Positions 18,382-28,266 of a stretch of DNA of 64,000 bases are shown piece by piece (position 1 is the first letter of the stretch; every line of letters begins with the position of its first letter). The notes under the pieces were generated by a model. It had not been told where the DNA came from. It saw only the letters and a program-made list of their open reading frames with translations, and did no database searches. A program made the translations under genes and the position numbers. Source of the DNA: Chryseobacterium gleum (GTDB taxonomy: Bacteria; Bacteroidota; Bacteroidia; Flavobacteriales; Weeksellaceae); assembly GCF_900636535.1 (NCBI RefSeq), contig NZ_LR134289.1, positions 4,481,001-4,545,000 on the forward strand, written 5' to 3'.

Positions 18382-18816
18382 TTACTGAAGAACAAATTTA
18401 GCTAAAGGAGCCATTCTGGCTTTGTTTAAAGTAAGAGTATTTCCATTTACAGAATAATTATCAGCAGCAAGAATTGCTTTGGTAAACTGGTTTTCAATAT
18501 CCAGATCTTCACAAGCCATCATCGTAGACATTCCCTGATTGAACTTAATTCTCATCACTTCAGGTTTGATTTCAAACGTACCTCCCAAACCGTTGCATCC
18601 TGCATTTCCTTCATATCTCATTCCATTCATTTCAAGCTTGAAATAAGGATTGTTTTTAGGATTTTTCAGCTCTATTGGTTTGCCGTTCAACTCAGTAAGT
18701 TTCCAGGTTTTTCCTGTAATATCATTAGTTGGTTTTTGTGCGTTTTGTGTAGTACAGGAAACAACCAAAAATGTTGCGATAACAAGTGCCGATAAATAAT
18801 AATATAAACTTTTCAT
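18382..18816 (-). CDS. META-domain lipoprotein (HslJ-like)
   Basis: A 144-residue lipoprotein: signal peptide with lipobox VVSC, then a META domain (about residues 35-140). The domain shows GKTWKLTELNGKPI and the signature GNAGCNGLGGTFEI, which closes with MMACEDLDIENQF. META proteins such as HslJ are linked to stress and antibiotic resistance, but the activity is not known. Likely co-transcribed with the lipoprotein gene upstream on the minus strand (36-base gap). Confidence 0.85.
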   Translation of the reverse strand: MKSLYYYLSALVIATFLVVSCTTQNAQKPTNDITGKTWKLTELNGKPIELKNPKNNPYFKLEMNGMRYEGNAGCNGLGGTFEIKPEVMRIKFNQGMSTMMACEDLDIENQFTKAILAADNYSVNGNTLTLNKARMAPLAKFVLQ

Positions 18817-18852
18817 AATGCTTATTTTTTAATATGAATGCTTTTCCCTATG

Positions 18853-19245
18853 CTAATACGATGCCATTTTTGCAGGTCCGGACTCTTTTTTTGACTGTTT
18901 AACATGAAACAGGACCATATCTGCAGTTTTTTTCAGGAAAGTTATATTGCCCTTAATATCAGAGTATTGATACTCTTCATTGGAGGCTGTATATTCAGGT
19001 AATGCATCACTCTTTTTGAGGTCAAAAGTTTTGCCGTTTAAATGTATTGTGGCTGTATTTTTAGTGTTGTTGATCGTTACTTCTATTTTTTCTCCATAGT
19101 TGTCAACATACACATTTTTTGTGATCTCATCTGTGTTTTCCGGGGTAGCAACAGTAATGGTTTCAGCTTCCTTTCCGGGATGTTTACATGCTGTTAGGGA
19201 AACAATGGTCAATCCAAAAAGGACCGGGAATAATAATTTTTTCAT
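18853..19245 (-). CDS. Small lipoprotein, MliC-like pattern
   Basis: A 130-residue lipoprotein with lipobox LTAC. The mature part reads like a degenerate MliC fold (C-type lysozyme inhibitor): YVDNYGEKIEVTINNTKNTATIHLNGKTF, then a loop EYTASNEEYQY, then strands ending ADMVLFHVK. The conserved serine/lysine loop of MliC is only loosely matched (TASNEEY), so this is a suggestion. It is upstream of, and likely in one unit with, the META-domain gene. Confidence 0.55.
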   Translation of the reverse strand: MKKLLFPVLFGLTIVSLTACKHPGKEAETITVATPENTDEITKNVYVDNYGEKIEVTINNTKNTATIHLNGKTFDLKKSDALPEYTASNEEYQYSDIKGNITFLKKTADMVLFHVKQSKKESGPAKMASY

Positions 19246-19901
19246 AGTGATAAGTGATTTTAAAGTGTTTCATGAATTGTGGTGTTAATGCTATATAAAT
19301 TTACAAATATTTTTAATAAAAATGTGTTAATTTTACATAAAGTAACGTAAAATTTAAATCCATATTAATTTAACTCACCGATTTTTGAACATTATTCACG
19401 AAACAGGAAGTAATAATTTATTAGTGAATATTGAGTATAGCTATTGTTAATTCAGGATTTTTAACGGACTTGTTTCCAGTAGAATAGTGTATTTTTTTTC
19501 TTCATTTCTCATTGGTGTGTCAATTTTCGGCAAAAATAATTCAAAAAGAAGAGAAGAACAATAAGTTAATGTTAATAATCTAAAATTATGATAAAGTTTA
19601 GGTTTTAATATTTTTGATTTTAATTTCAAAAAAATATTTTCAAACCAGAGCTTAACAGATTTCTGAATGTTCAAAAAAGCAACAACTTTAAAATTAAAAT
19701 TTCCTTAAATTAAAAATGTGGCTTAATATTTGAAAATTCGAAGATGCACAGGTGATATTCAGAATTGCCCGGATTATGCCTGAATAAAGGAAATGTTTAC
19801 TATTTTTCAAACTTTTTTATTCAGCTAATTTAAAGGAGAGTTAAATTTTGTTAATCTGCTATGATAATATCATAAACTGGGTGTACATTTGCAACTTCAA
19901 A
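19246..19901. other. Intergenic region, 656 bases
   Basis: Very AT-rich spacer between divergent genes. A 75-codon minus-strand ORF at 19447-19674 lacks a signal peptide, a recognisable domain or a ribosome site and is not accepted. The only signal I can support is the promoter box at 19884. Confidence 0.5.
19884..19891 (+). promoter_or_regulatory. -7 promoter element
   Basis: TACATTTG lies 10 bases before the ATG at 19902 and fits TAnnTTTG. Transcription would begin almost at the start codon, giving a very short or absent leader; a later start codon would also be possible. Confidence 0.45.
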
Positions 19902-20288
19902 ATGAGAAACTTTATAGTATACTTTTTAACCGGTCTTTTTCTGCTGTTTGTAGTGGAAAGCAGGCTCAACGTTAAAACTCTCCGAAATGACTACACCGGT
20001 CATGTTTCTCATCATATGCCCAAAAGAGCCAACCGCCTGAACCAGACTTTTGAAAAGCTTTCCGTTCAGCAGATGGCCGACAATGTAGACAATTCCACTT
20101 TAGAACTTACCGAAAATGATTTCCAGCTTTCTGATGTATGGCAGGCTATTGTTGTTTTTGCCGGAGTTTTCAGCCTGGTCTATATTTTTGGATTAAAAAG
20201 TTACAAACGGTTCAGACCCGATATTGATGGCTTTATTCCTGGTTTTGCCACCAAAAGATTTATTCTGATTCGTTCCATCAGAATTTAA
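19902..20288 (+). CDS. Small membrane protein of unknown function
   Basis: A 128-residue protein with a hydrophobic N-terminus (FIVYFLTGLFLLFVVES) and a second membrane segment (IVVFAGVFSLVYIFGLK) near residues 82-98. The loop between them is basic and then acidic, and the tail is basic. I do not recognise the family. An upstream in-frame ATG at 19848 was rejected because it precedes the promoter box. It lies 146 bases ahead of the RND efflux operon on the same strand; a link to it is possible but not shown. Confidence 0.5.
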   Translation: MRNFIVYFLTGLFLLFVVESRLNVKTLRNDYTGHVSHHMPKRANRLNQTFEKLSVQQMADNVDNSTLELTENDFQLSDVWQAIVVFAGVFSLVYIFGLKSYKRFRPDIDGFIPGFATKRFILIRSIRI

Positions 20289-20433
20289 AATTCAAACAAT
20301 TTATTCTTTTTCTGCCTGATTTACAGGTAGAGATACTTTACGTTGTGTATTGTTGGTAATCAGCACACCGTACCCCTTTTATTACCGTTTATTTCTATTC
20401 AAAACATTAACGATTTATATAAACTCTAGAATT

Positions 20434-21519
20434 ATGATAAAAAGAGTTGCTTCGGGAATTGCGCTGAGTGCCCTTCTGCTGGCGGTTGGCTGCAATAAGA
20501 AAAAAGAAGAAAAAGAAGAAGTTACCGTATATCCGGTGACATCCCCTGTAGTCATGGATACTGTAATCAACAAAGAATACGTAGCCCAGATTCAATCTGT
20601 AAAGAACATTGAAGTAAGAGCCCAGGAAAAAGGTTTCCTGGAAAAAATCTTTGTCGATGAAGGTCAATACGTGCATGCGGGACAGACACTATTCCGGATT
20701 ATGCCTAAATTGTATCAGGCAGAATTATTAAAAGCAAAAGCAGAAGTAGAACAGGCTTCTATTGAGCTGAAAAACGCAAGTACATTAGCGGGAAACAACA
20801 TCGTTTCTAAAAACGAAAGAGCAATGGCAAAAGCCAAGCTGGATGCTGCAAACGCAGAAATGAAGCTGGCTCAGATCCACCTTTCCTTTACCGATATTAA
20901 AGCACCGTTTTCGGGGGTTATCAACAGAATTCCTCTGAAACTGGGAAGTTTAGTGGATGAAGGTGATCTGTTGACTTCCTTATCAGATAACACAAGCATT
21001 TATACTTATTTCAATGTTTCCGAACCGGAATACTTAAGTTATCAGACTCATGCAGCAGACAGAGGCAGCAACCAGGTATCTCTGATTACTGCAAACGGAG
21101 AAACCTACACACAGAAAGGAGAAATCCAGACTATCGAAGGAGAATTTGATAACGAAACAGGAAATATTGCGTTCCGTGCTAAATTCCCTAATCCAGACAA
21201 ACTTTTAAGAAACGGGGAAACAGGTAAAATACAGATGTCAATGCCTGTTCATAACGCACTGATCATTCCACAGAAAGCAACTTATGAAATTCAGGATCAG
21301 AAATACGTATTTGTTGTTGACAAAAACGGAGTGGCAAAATCCAGAAATATCAAAGTAGCTTATGAACTTCCGGATCTTTATGTGGTAGGCTCAGGAATCT
21401 CAAAAGGAGATCAGATCCTGCTTGAAGGAGTTCAGAAAGTAAAGGATGATCAAAAGTTGAAAACAAAGTTCCAGGATCCTAAGAAAGTTCTTCAATCATT
21501 GAAATTAAAAGCAGAGTAG
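20434..21519 (+). CDS. RND efflux periplasmic adaptor (AcrA/MexE type)
   Basis: The membrane-fusion subunit of a tripartite multidrug efflux pump. It is 361 residues from the ATG at 20434, which gives a lipoprotein signal peptide (LLLAVGC). A longer frame starting at 20350 has no signal sequence and was rejected. Seen parts: the lipoyl half-motif VRAQEKGFLEKIFVDEGQYVHAGQTLF, a helical hairpin rich in KAKAEVEQA, the second lipoyl half IKAPFSGVINRIPLKLGSLV, and the beta-barrel region ending in LKTKFQDPKK. First gene of adaptor-permease-outer membrane channel. Confidence 0.9.
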   Translation: MIKRVASGIALSALLLAVGCNKKKEEKEEVTVYPVTSPVVMDTVINKEYVAQIQSVKNIEVRAQEKGFLEKIFVDEGQYVHAGQTLFRIMPKLYQAELLKAKAEVEQASIELKNASTLAGNNIVSKNERAMAKAKLDAANAEMKLAQIHLSFTDIKAPFSGVINRIPLKLGSLVDEGDLLTSLSDNTSIYTYFNVSEPEYLSYQTHAADRGSNQVSLITANGETYTQKGEIQTIEGEFDNETGNIAFRAKFPNPDKLLRNGETGKIQMSMPVHNALIIPQKATYEIQDQKYVFVVDKNGVAKSRNIKVAYELPDLYVVGSGISKGDQILLEGVQKVKDDQKLKTKFQDPKKVLQSLKLKAE

Positions 21520-21540
21520 TGGTCTCTAAAATGAAGCAGT

Positions 21541-24500
21541 ATGTTTAAAAAATTCATTCGCAGACCAGTTCTGTCCATAGTAATCTCATTGATTATTGTA
21601 TTTATGGGGATATTGTCATTGGTAAAACTTCCGGTGACACAGTTTCCATCCATTTCTCCACCCAAAGTAAATATTACCGCAGAATATCCCGGAGCAAACA
21701 ACGAATTGTTGATTAAATCCGTTGTTATCCCTTTGGAAAGAGGGCTAAACGGGGTTCCCGGTATGAAATATATGACATCAGATGCCGGAAATGACGGAGA
21801 AGCGTCTATCCAGGTAGTATTTGACCTGGGGACGGACCCCAATGTAGCGGCAGTAAACGTTCAGAACCGTGTATCTTCTGTTGTTAATAAACTTCCTCCT
21901 CTGGTAGTACGTGAAGGGGTGAAAATTACCCGTGAGGAGCCTAACATGTTGATGTACATTAACCTGTATAGTGATGATCCGAAAGCCGATCAGAAATTTC
22001 TTTTCAACTATGCAGATATTAATATAATGTCTGAGTTGAGAAGGGTAAGTGGTGTTGGTTTTGCTGATATCCTCGGAACCCGTGAATACGCAATGCGTAT
22101 CTGGCTTAAACCGGACAGATTAACAGCTTATAATATTTCAGCTGATGAAGTAATGGAATCTCTGAATGAGCAGAGTTTGGAGGCTTCTCCTGGTAAAACG
22201 GGAGAAAGTTCGGGAAAACGTTCTCAGTCCTTTGAATATGTATTAAAATATCCGGGACGTTATAATAATGAGAAAGATTACGGAAACATCATTCTGAAAG
22301 CAAAACCGAACGGGGAGTCTGTAAGGCTGAAAGATGTGGCTGATATAGAGTTCGGAAGTTCCATGTATGATATTTATTCTACACTGAACGGAAAACCTTC
22401 TGCAGCGATTACGGTAAAACAGTCATACGGATCGAACGCAAGCGACGTTATTAAAAATGTAAAAGCATTGATGAAGGATCTTGAGAAAAATAACTTTCCT
22501 AAGGGGATGCATTACGAGATCAGTTATGACGTTTCCAGATTCCTGGATGCCTCTATGGAAAAAGTAATTCATACCTTATTTGAGGCCTTCGTTCTGGTTG
22601 CTATCGTAGTATTCCTGTTCCTGGGTGACTGGCGTTCTACATTGATTCCTGCACTGGCAGTTCCGGTTTCATTGGTAGGAACATTTGCGGTAATGTCTGC
22701 CTTCGGAATTACCCTGAATATGATTTCACTCTTTGCCCTGGTAATGGCGATCGGGGTTGTAGTAGATGATGCGATCGTAGTAATTGAGGCCGTTCACGCC
22801 AAGATGGAAGAAAAGCATCTTTCCCCGTTAAAGGCAACGGAAGAAGCAATGCATGAGATCAGTGGAGCAATTATCGCTATTACACTGGTAATGGCATCCG
22901 TATTCATTCCGATTGCATTTATGTCCGGTCCGGTTGGGGTATTTTACCGCCAGTTCTCCATTACAATGGCTTCGTCCATTATCCTTTCAGGGGTTGTGGC
23001 CCTTACTTTGACACCGGCATTGTGTGCTTTGATCCTTAAAAATAATCACGGAAAAGCTAAAAAGAAAACTCCGGTTACACTTTTCCTTGATAAATTCAAT
23101 AACCTGTTTACAAAAGGAGCAGGGAGATATGAAAAACTGTTGAACAAAACAGTTACGAAAAAGACAATAACGTTACCATTACTATTAGCATTCTGTGCAT
23201 GCACATTCTTCCTCAGCAACTCTTTACCATCCGGATTTATTCCGGCTGAAGATCAGGGGATGATCTATGCTATTATTCAGACACCTCCGGGATCTACATT
23301 GGAAAGAACCAATCAGATTGCCAGAGAGCTTTTGAGAGAATCAGAAGATATTGATGGAGTACAGTCCGTTTCCTCTCTTGCTGGGTACGAGATTCTGACC
23401 GAAGGTACCGGATCCAACTCAGGAACCTGTCTGATCAACCTTAAAAGTTGGGAGGAGCGTAAAGAATCTGCTGCCGAAATCATTGAAAAACTCGAAGAAA
23501 AGGCCAAGAATATTCCGGGAGCCAATATTGAATTCTTCCAGCCGCCTTCCGTTCCCGGATATGGAGCTGCAGGAGGTTTTGAGCTTCGTTTGTTAGATAA
23601 AGCAGGAAGTGGAGACTATCACAAAATGGAGCAGGTAAGTAACGACTTTGTGAAAGAACTTAAAAAGCGTCCGGAGCTTGGATCGGCATTTACTTTCTAT
23701 TCTGCAAGTTTCCCGCAGTATATGCTTAGGATAGACAATGATCTTGCGGAGCAAAAAGGAGTAACGATTGAAAAAGCGATGGATAACCTATCTACATTGA
23801 TCGGATCTAACTATGAGACGAGTTTCATCCGTTTCGACAGACCATATAAAGTGATTGTTCAGGCCGGACCACAATACCGGGCTTTACCGACAGATCTGTT
23901 GAAACTGTATGTTAAAAATGATAAAGACCAGATGGTTCCTTATTCAGACTTCATGAGACTTGAAAAAGTGTATGGACTGTCTGAAATGACAAGACATAAT
24001 ATGTATAATTCTGCACAGGTAAGTGGAACACCTGCTCCTGGATACAGTAGTGGTCAGGCGATCCAGGCGATTCAGGAAGTTGCGGATAAAACACTTCCGA
24101 GAGGTTTTGGTATCGACTGGGCAGGGATTTCCAAAGATGAAGTAAGCCGTGGAAATGAAGCGGTATTTATTTTCCTGGTGTGTTTAGGATTTGTTTACCT
24201 GATCCTTTCTGCCCAGTATGAAAGCTTTATTCTTCCGTTACCGGTTATTTTATCGCTTCCGGTAGGTATTTTCGGAGCCTTTTTATGTTTAAAACTTTTA
24301 GGTTTGGAAAACAATATCTATGCACAGGTGGCAATGGTGATGCTGATTGGACTTCTGGGTAAAAACGCGGTATTAATTGTTGAATTTGCCGTACAGAAGA
24401 AGGCAGAGGAAGGAATTCCTGTAGCACAGGCAGCTATTGAAGGAGCTGCCATACGTTTCCGTCCGATCTTAATGACCTCATTTGCGTTCATTGCCGGATT

Positions 24501-24732
24501 GATTCCGTTGGTAATTGCAACGGGGCCGGGAGCAGTTGGTAACAGAACGATTGGTACAGCAGCAGCGGGAGGTATGTTAATCGGAACTGTTTTCGGGCTG
24601 ATGATTATCCCTGGATTGTATTATATCTTCGGAACCATTGCTGATAAGTCACGATTGGCGAGATATGAAGAAGAGAATCCTTTAACAGAACAAACTGAAC
24701 CTTATGAACATGATGGAAAATTCGAAGACTAA
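21541..24732 (+). CDS. RND efflux permease (AcrB/MexF, HAE1 family)
   Basis: The inner-membrane proton-driven pump of the tripartite system, 1063 residues. It has twelve transmembrane helices in two halves with two large periplasmic loops. Seen: N-terminal FIRRPVLSIVISLIIVFMG, proton-relay aspartate pair in VVVDDAIVVIEAVH (TM4), SGFIPAEDQGM opening the second periplasmic part, and KNAVLIVEFAVQKK in TM10. The set of motifs fits the hydrophobe/amphiphile efflux-1 group, so drugs or detergents are the likely cargo, not metals. 21 bases after the adaptor and overlapping the channel gene by 29 bases. Confidence 0.93.
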   Translation: MFKKFIRRPVLSIVISLIIVFMGILSLVKLPVTQFPSISPPKVNITAEYPGANNELLIKSVVIPLERGLNGVPGMKYMTSDAGNDGEASIQVVFDLGTDPNVAAVNVQNRVSSVVNKLPPLVVREGVKITREEPNMLMYINLYSDDPKADQKFLFNYADINIMSELRRVSGVGFADILGTREYAMRIWLKPDRLTAYNISADEVMESLNEQSLEASPGKTGESSGKRSQSFEYVLKYPGRYNNEKDYGNIILKAKPNGESVRLKDVADIEFGSSMYDIYSTLNGKPSAAITVKQSYGSNASDVIKNVKALMKDLEKNNFPKGMHYEISYDVSRFLDASMEKVIHTLFEAFVLVAIVVFLFLGDWRSTLIPALAVPVSLVGTFAVMSAFGITLNMISLFALVMAIGVVVDDAIVVIEAVHAKMEEKHLSPLKATEEAMHEISGAIIAITLVMASVFIPIAFMSGPVGVFYRQFSITMASSIILSGVVALTLTPALCALILKNNHGKAKKKTPVTLFLDKFNNLFTKGAGRYEKLLNKTVTKKTITLPLLLAFCACTFFLSNSLPSGFIPAEDQGMIYAIIQTPPGSTLERTNQIARELLRESEDIDGVQSVSSLAGYEILTEGTGSNSGTCLINLKSWEERKESAAEIIEKLEEKAKNIPGANIEFFQPPSVPGYGAAGGFELRLLDKAGSGDYHKMEQVSNDFVKELKKRPELGSAFTFYSASFPQYMLRIDNDLAEQKGVTIEKAMDNLSTLIGSNYETSFIRFDRPYKVIVQAGPQYRALPTDLLKLYVKNDKDQMVPYSDFMRLEKVYGLSEMTRHNMYNSAQVSGTPAPGYSSGQAIQAIQEVADKTLPRGFGIDWAGISKDEVSRGNEAVFIFLVCLGFVYLILSAQYESFILPLPVILSLPVGIFGAFLCLKLLGLENNIYAQVAMVMLIGLLGKNAVLIVEFAVQKKAEEGIPVAQAAIEGAAIRFRPILMTSFAFIAGLIPLVIATGPGAVGNRTIGTAAAGGMLIGTVFGLMIIPGLYYIFGTIADKSRLARYEEENPLTEQTEPYEHDGKFED

Positions 24733-26161
24733 AAATATAATCACAGCCATTGCCTTATCGCTTGTACTTGCAAGCTGTAAGGCGCCGATGGCGACTGTTA
24801 TAAAAGACGAGGTAAAAGAAAATATTCCTCAGAACTTTAATCAGGAAGAGCAGCAGGATGCTAACAATAACAGCGGAACAACACCGTGGAGACAGTTTTT
24901 TACGGATCCTAACCTTGTAACCCTGATTGAAACGGCTTTAAAAAATAATCAGGAGCTGTTGATCACTCTTCAGGAGATTGAGATTGCTAAAAGTGGTGTT
25001 TTAGCTAAAAAGGGAAGATTGAGCCCAACCGTTTCTGCAGGAGTAGGAGCCGGGCTGAAAAAATCCGGTCGCTATACCAGCGAAGGAGCCGGAGATGCTA
25101 CCACAGAAATAGAGCCGGGTAAGGAAATGCCGGATCCGCTTGGAAATTTTGAAGCAGGCTTAAATGCGAGCTGGGAGATTGATATCTGGAAAAAACTCAG
25201 AACCGAAAAAGAATCTGCCGTAGCTCATTACCTTTCTACAGTAGAAGGAAAAAACTTTGTCCTGTCTAATCTTATTGAAGAAGTTGCGGATAATTATTAT
25301 GAATTGCTGGCACTTGATAACCAGTTGGATATTATACAGCAGTATATCAAGCTTCAGCAAAGGGCATTGGAAATTTCCAAAATTCAGAAAGAAGCTGCTG
25401 CTGCAACAGAACTTGCTGTGAAGAAATTTGAAGCAGAACTGGCAAAATCCAAAGCGGCAGAATATACCATCCGTCAGCAGATCACGGAGAAGGAAAATGA
25501 AATTAATGCTTTGCTGGGAAGATATCCACAGCCTATCGTAAGAACGAAAGAAAACTTTATGTCTACTATTCCCCAGACAGTATATACAGGGATTCCGTCA
25601 CAGCTGTTGGCTAACCGTCCGGATATCAAGCAGGCAGAACTGGAATTAAAGGCTTCAAAACTGGATGTGGAAGCAGCAAGAAAAGAATTTTATCCTTCCC
25701 TGGAAATTTCGGCTACATTAGGTTTAGAGGCTTTCAAACCTTCATACCTTGTTAAAATGCCGGAATCAATTGCTTACAATCTGGCTGGTGAACTGGCAGG
25801 ACCGCTGATCAACAAAAGTGCGATAAAAGCTAATTTCCAGACAGCAGATGCAAAACAAATCCAGGCTTTGTATGAATATGACAAAACTATTCTGAATGCT
25901 TATCTGGACGTTGCGAATCTGATGTCGAAGGTTAAAAATATAGACCAGTATTATCAACTGAAGTCTCAGGAAACGAAAGCCCTGGATCAGTCTATTGATA
26001 TTGCCAATCAGTTGTTTCGTAATTCCAGAGCAGATTATCTTGAAGTTCTTTTGAACCAAAGAGATGCACTGGATGCTAAAATGGAACTTATTGAGGCAAA
26101 ACAGAAACAGCTCAGCACAGTAGTTGACATCTATAAAAGTTTAGGTGGCGGCTGGAAATAA
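24704..26161 (+). CDS. TolC-like outer-membrane efflux lipoprotein (NodT family)
   Basis: The outer-membrane channel of the pump, 485 residues from the first of three closely spaced ATGs (24704, 24710, 24713); which one is used cannot be decided. The lipobox LASC gives a lipid-anchored channel like OprM. Two outer-membrane efflux repeats follow: PWRQFFTDPNLVTLIETALKNNQEL with ASWEIDIWKKLR in the first, and LANRPDIKQAELELKASKLDVEAARKEFYPSLEIS and SRADYLEVLLNQRDALDAKMELIEAK in the second. The start lies inside the end of the permease gene, so translation is probably coupled. Confidence 0.93.
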   Translation: MNMMENSKTKNIITAIALSLVLASCKAPMATVIKDEVKENIPQNFNQEEQQDANNNSGTTPWRQFFTDPNLVTLIETALKNNQELLITLQEIEIAKSGVLAKKGRLSPTVSAGVGAGLKKSGRYTSEGAGDATTEIEPGKEMPDPLGNFEAGLNASWEIDIWKKLRTEKESAVAHYLSTVEGKNFVLSNLIEEVADNYYELLALDNQLDIIQQYIKLQQRALEISKIQKEAAAATELAVKKFEAELAKSKAAEYTIRQQITEKENEINALLGRYPQPIVRTKENFMSTIPQTVYTGIPSQLLANRPDIKQAELELKASKLDVEAARKEFYPSLEISATLGLEAFKPSYLVKMPESIAYNLAGELAGPLINKSAIKANFQTADAKQIQALYEYDKTILNAYLDVANLMSKVKNIDQYYQLKSQETKALDQSIDIANQLFRNSRADYLEVLLNQRDALDAKMELIEAKQKQLSTVVDIYKSLGGGWK

Positions 26162-26622
26162 AACATCATAATTCTATCAATAAACAGTTAATGTTTTTTG
26201 GAAGGGTCAATTCTTTTGAGTTGGCCCTTTTTTATTTTTAATGCGACAGGTTCTGTCGCTGTAAAGAAATATTTTTGTATTAAATTAAATTTATGGTCAG
26301 ACAGGTTTGTTAAAAAATGTTAAATTTGCAAAGTTTTATAACCCAGTCAAATTATGGCTAAAAAACAATAACTATGAAATTTTTATTCAATTATATTCAT
26401 TCGGAGAATATTCTTAATTTACTTTTAAAGTCTTCAAAATCAATTTAATGTGTACACATTTTCATACATATGAAATACAATATTTCTTTACTCTAAAAGA
26501 ATATAATTTTCAATAGTTTTGAAAAATTATCAATATATAATGGAGTCTGATCCTAGGAATATACCATTAAAAAACCGGATCTATCTATCATAATAACAAT
26601 GTTAACTAAAAAAAACACGGGA
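26162..26622. other. Intergenic region, 461 bases
   Basis: Holds the efflux-operon terminator (26202), a perfect 7-bp hairpin GCGACAG-GTT-CTGTCGC at 26243-26259 of unknown use, and a promoter-like TAAATTTG at 26321-26328. A 24-codon ORF (26374-26448) follows that box but is too short to defend. Confidence 0.5.
26202..26235 (+). terminator. Terminator of the RND efflux operon
   Basis: Stem AAGGGTCAA / TTGGCCCTT (one G-T pair) followed by seven T in eight positions. Confidence 0.85.
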
Positions 26623-28266
26623 ATGAAAAAAATCTCTCTCAGTGCATTTATCCTATGTACGGCCTTGGGTATCCATGCCCAGGAAGTGGTATGGCAGAAA
26701 GACATCCAATCCTCTACCCAGGATTTTCTAAGCCAGGTTACCACAACCATCGATCAGCAGTATCTTATCACAGGAAGTTCTATACAGTCTAAAAGCCAAT
26801 CGCCAGCAGCCAGCAGCCAAAAGCAAAACTACGGTTACGATTTTCATCTTATCAAACTGAACCAGCAGGGAGAAGAGGTCTGGGAAAAATATTTCTCAGG
26901 ACAAAACCATGATTATCTTTCCGCCACTGTTACTACACAAGATGGTGGATTTCTTTTAGCAGGAACTTCATATTCCGGAAAAGGTTTAGATAAAAAAGAG
27001 GATTCCAAAGGCGGTTCCGATATCTGGCTGATCAGAATCAATGAATTTGGGGATGAATTATGGCAGAAAACGTTGGGAAGTTCTTCTGATGAAGAAGCCA
27101 GAGCGGTTATCCAGACTACTGATTTAGGATTTTTTGTTGCCGGAAACGTACAGAATTCAGTAAAAGGCTATGGCTCTAAAGATGTCTGGATTATCAGACT
27201 CGATAAAAACGGAAAAGAACTCTCCCAATTAATTTTAGGCGGAAAAGGTTTAGACGAAGTAGAGAAGATGATTCCAACGAGAGATGGTGGAGCATTACTG
27301 GGGATTTATTCAAGAAGTTCCGAGGTTCGTGTTTCTGGTTCTGAACAAGGTTCCGGGATGCGAGATGCGGGTTCTGCATCAAACGTTCAAAACCCAAATT
27401 CCGTATCCCGCAACTCGAAACAAACTGAAAACTTTGGTGAGGGTGATTATTGGATTGTGAAATTGGACAAAAACGGGAAAGTAGAATGGGAAAAGAATTT
27501 CGGAGGAAAAGGGGATGATCATTTGAGAAACCTGGCTTTAACGTCAACTGGCTTTATAATTGGTGGAGAATCCAGGTCAGAAAGATCAGGTAATAAAACG
27601 GTAGGCATTGAAGAAGGGACAGACCTTTGGCTGATTGCTTTAAATGAGAGAGGAGATGAGCAGTGGCAGAAATCTTACAATTTTGGAAACCGTGACATCC
27701 TGATGGGAATGAGTGTAATAAGCGGGAAGCAGGAAGATGGAGGCGGGAAGTCTAAAGGCATTCTGCTGGGAGGCTATACCCAGGCAGAAGGAAGAATAGA
27801 AACAGATGATGAAACCTTCTGGATGTTATACCTTGACCAGAATGGAAACGAGCAGTGGAGAAAACATGTAAAAGGAGAATCCAGAAAGAAGGAAGAAAGG
27901 CTTTCCGATTTAAAGCTGAACAGAGATGGTTCTATTGTTCTGGCTGGAACGAGTGCAGAAGAATTGGGTAAAGAAAACTGGAAGATTGTAAAGCTGGGAG
28001 ACAAACAAGTAGACCAGTTAATTGAAAAGTATGATATTAAAATCTATCCTAATCCAGTATCAGATTATGCTTATGTAGAAATTGGTCTTGACTTTAAAGA
28101 TGCAGATATTCTGTTGTATGATATGAGCGGAAGACAGCTTCAAAGTGTAAAAACCAAGAATAAAGTGACTAAGATTAATACCCAGGCTTTGGTTCAGGGG
28201 GCTTATCTTATTACTATAAAAACGGATACCAATAAAACGGCGAATGCTAAACTGATTAAGAAATAA
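26623..28266 (+). CDS. T9SS type A sorting-domain secreted protein, Rhs-linked
   Basis: A 547-residue secreted protein starting at the ATG at 26623, which has GGGA upstream and gives a clean signal peptide cut at IHAQ. The ATG at 26599 adds eight charged residues. The body consists of repeats of a beta-propeller-like unit: a W-x-K/R-x-L or DxWLI core, then GxEL/EVWEK and GGF-LAGT (delta-60-like). The last 75 residues are the type A type IX sorting domain (IKIYPNPVSDYAYVEI, DMSGRQL, GAYLITIKT). The stop overlaps the next start (TAATG), so the three genes to 34828 form one operon with the Rhs protein. Confidence 0.8.
   Translation: MKKISLSAFILCTALGIHAQEVVWQKDIQSSTQDFLSQVTTTIDQQYLITGSSIQSKSQSPAASSQKQNYGYDFHLIKLNQQGEEVWEKYFSGQNHDYLSATVTTQDGGFLLAGTSYSGKGLDKKEDSKGGSDIWLIRINEFGDELWQKTLGSSSDEEARAVIQTTDLGFFVAGNVQNSVKGYGSKDVWIIRLDKNGKELSQLILGGKGLDEVEKMIPTRDGGALLGIYSRSSEVRVSGSEQGSGMRDAGSASNVQNPNSVSRNSKQTENFGEGDYWIVKLDKNGKVEWEKNFGGKGDDHLRNLALTSTGFIIGGESRSERSGNKTVGIEEGTDLWLIALNERGDEQWQKSYNFGNRDILMGMSVISGKQEDGGGKSKGILLGGYTQAEGRIETDDETFWMLYLDQNGNEQWRKHVKGESRKKEERLSDLKLNRDGSIVLAGTSAEELGKENWKIVKLGDKQVDQLIEKYDIKIYPNPVSDYAYVEIGLDFKDADILLYDMSGRQLQSVKTKNKVTKINTQALVQGAYLITIKTDTNKTANAKLIKK

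Noticed and set aside
19447..19674. 75-codon minus-strand ORF in the intergenic region
   Set aside because: AT-rich, no promoter, ribosome site, domain or partner; likely chance.
20350..20433. Longer N-terminus for the RND adaptor
   Set aside because: The downstream ATG gives a clean lipoprotein signal peptide; the extension does not.
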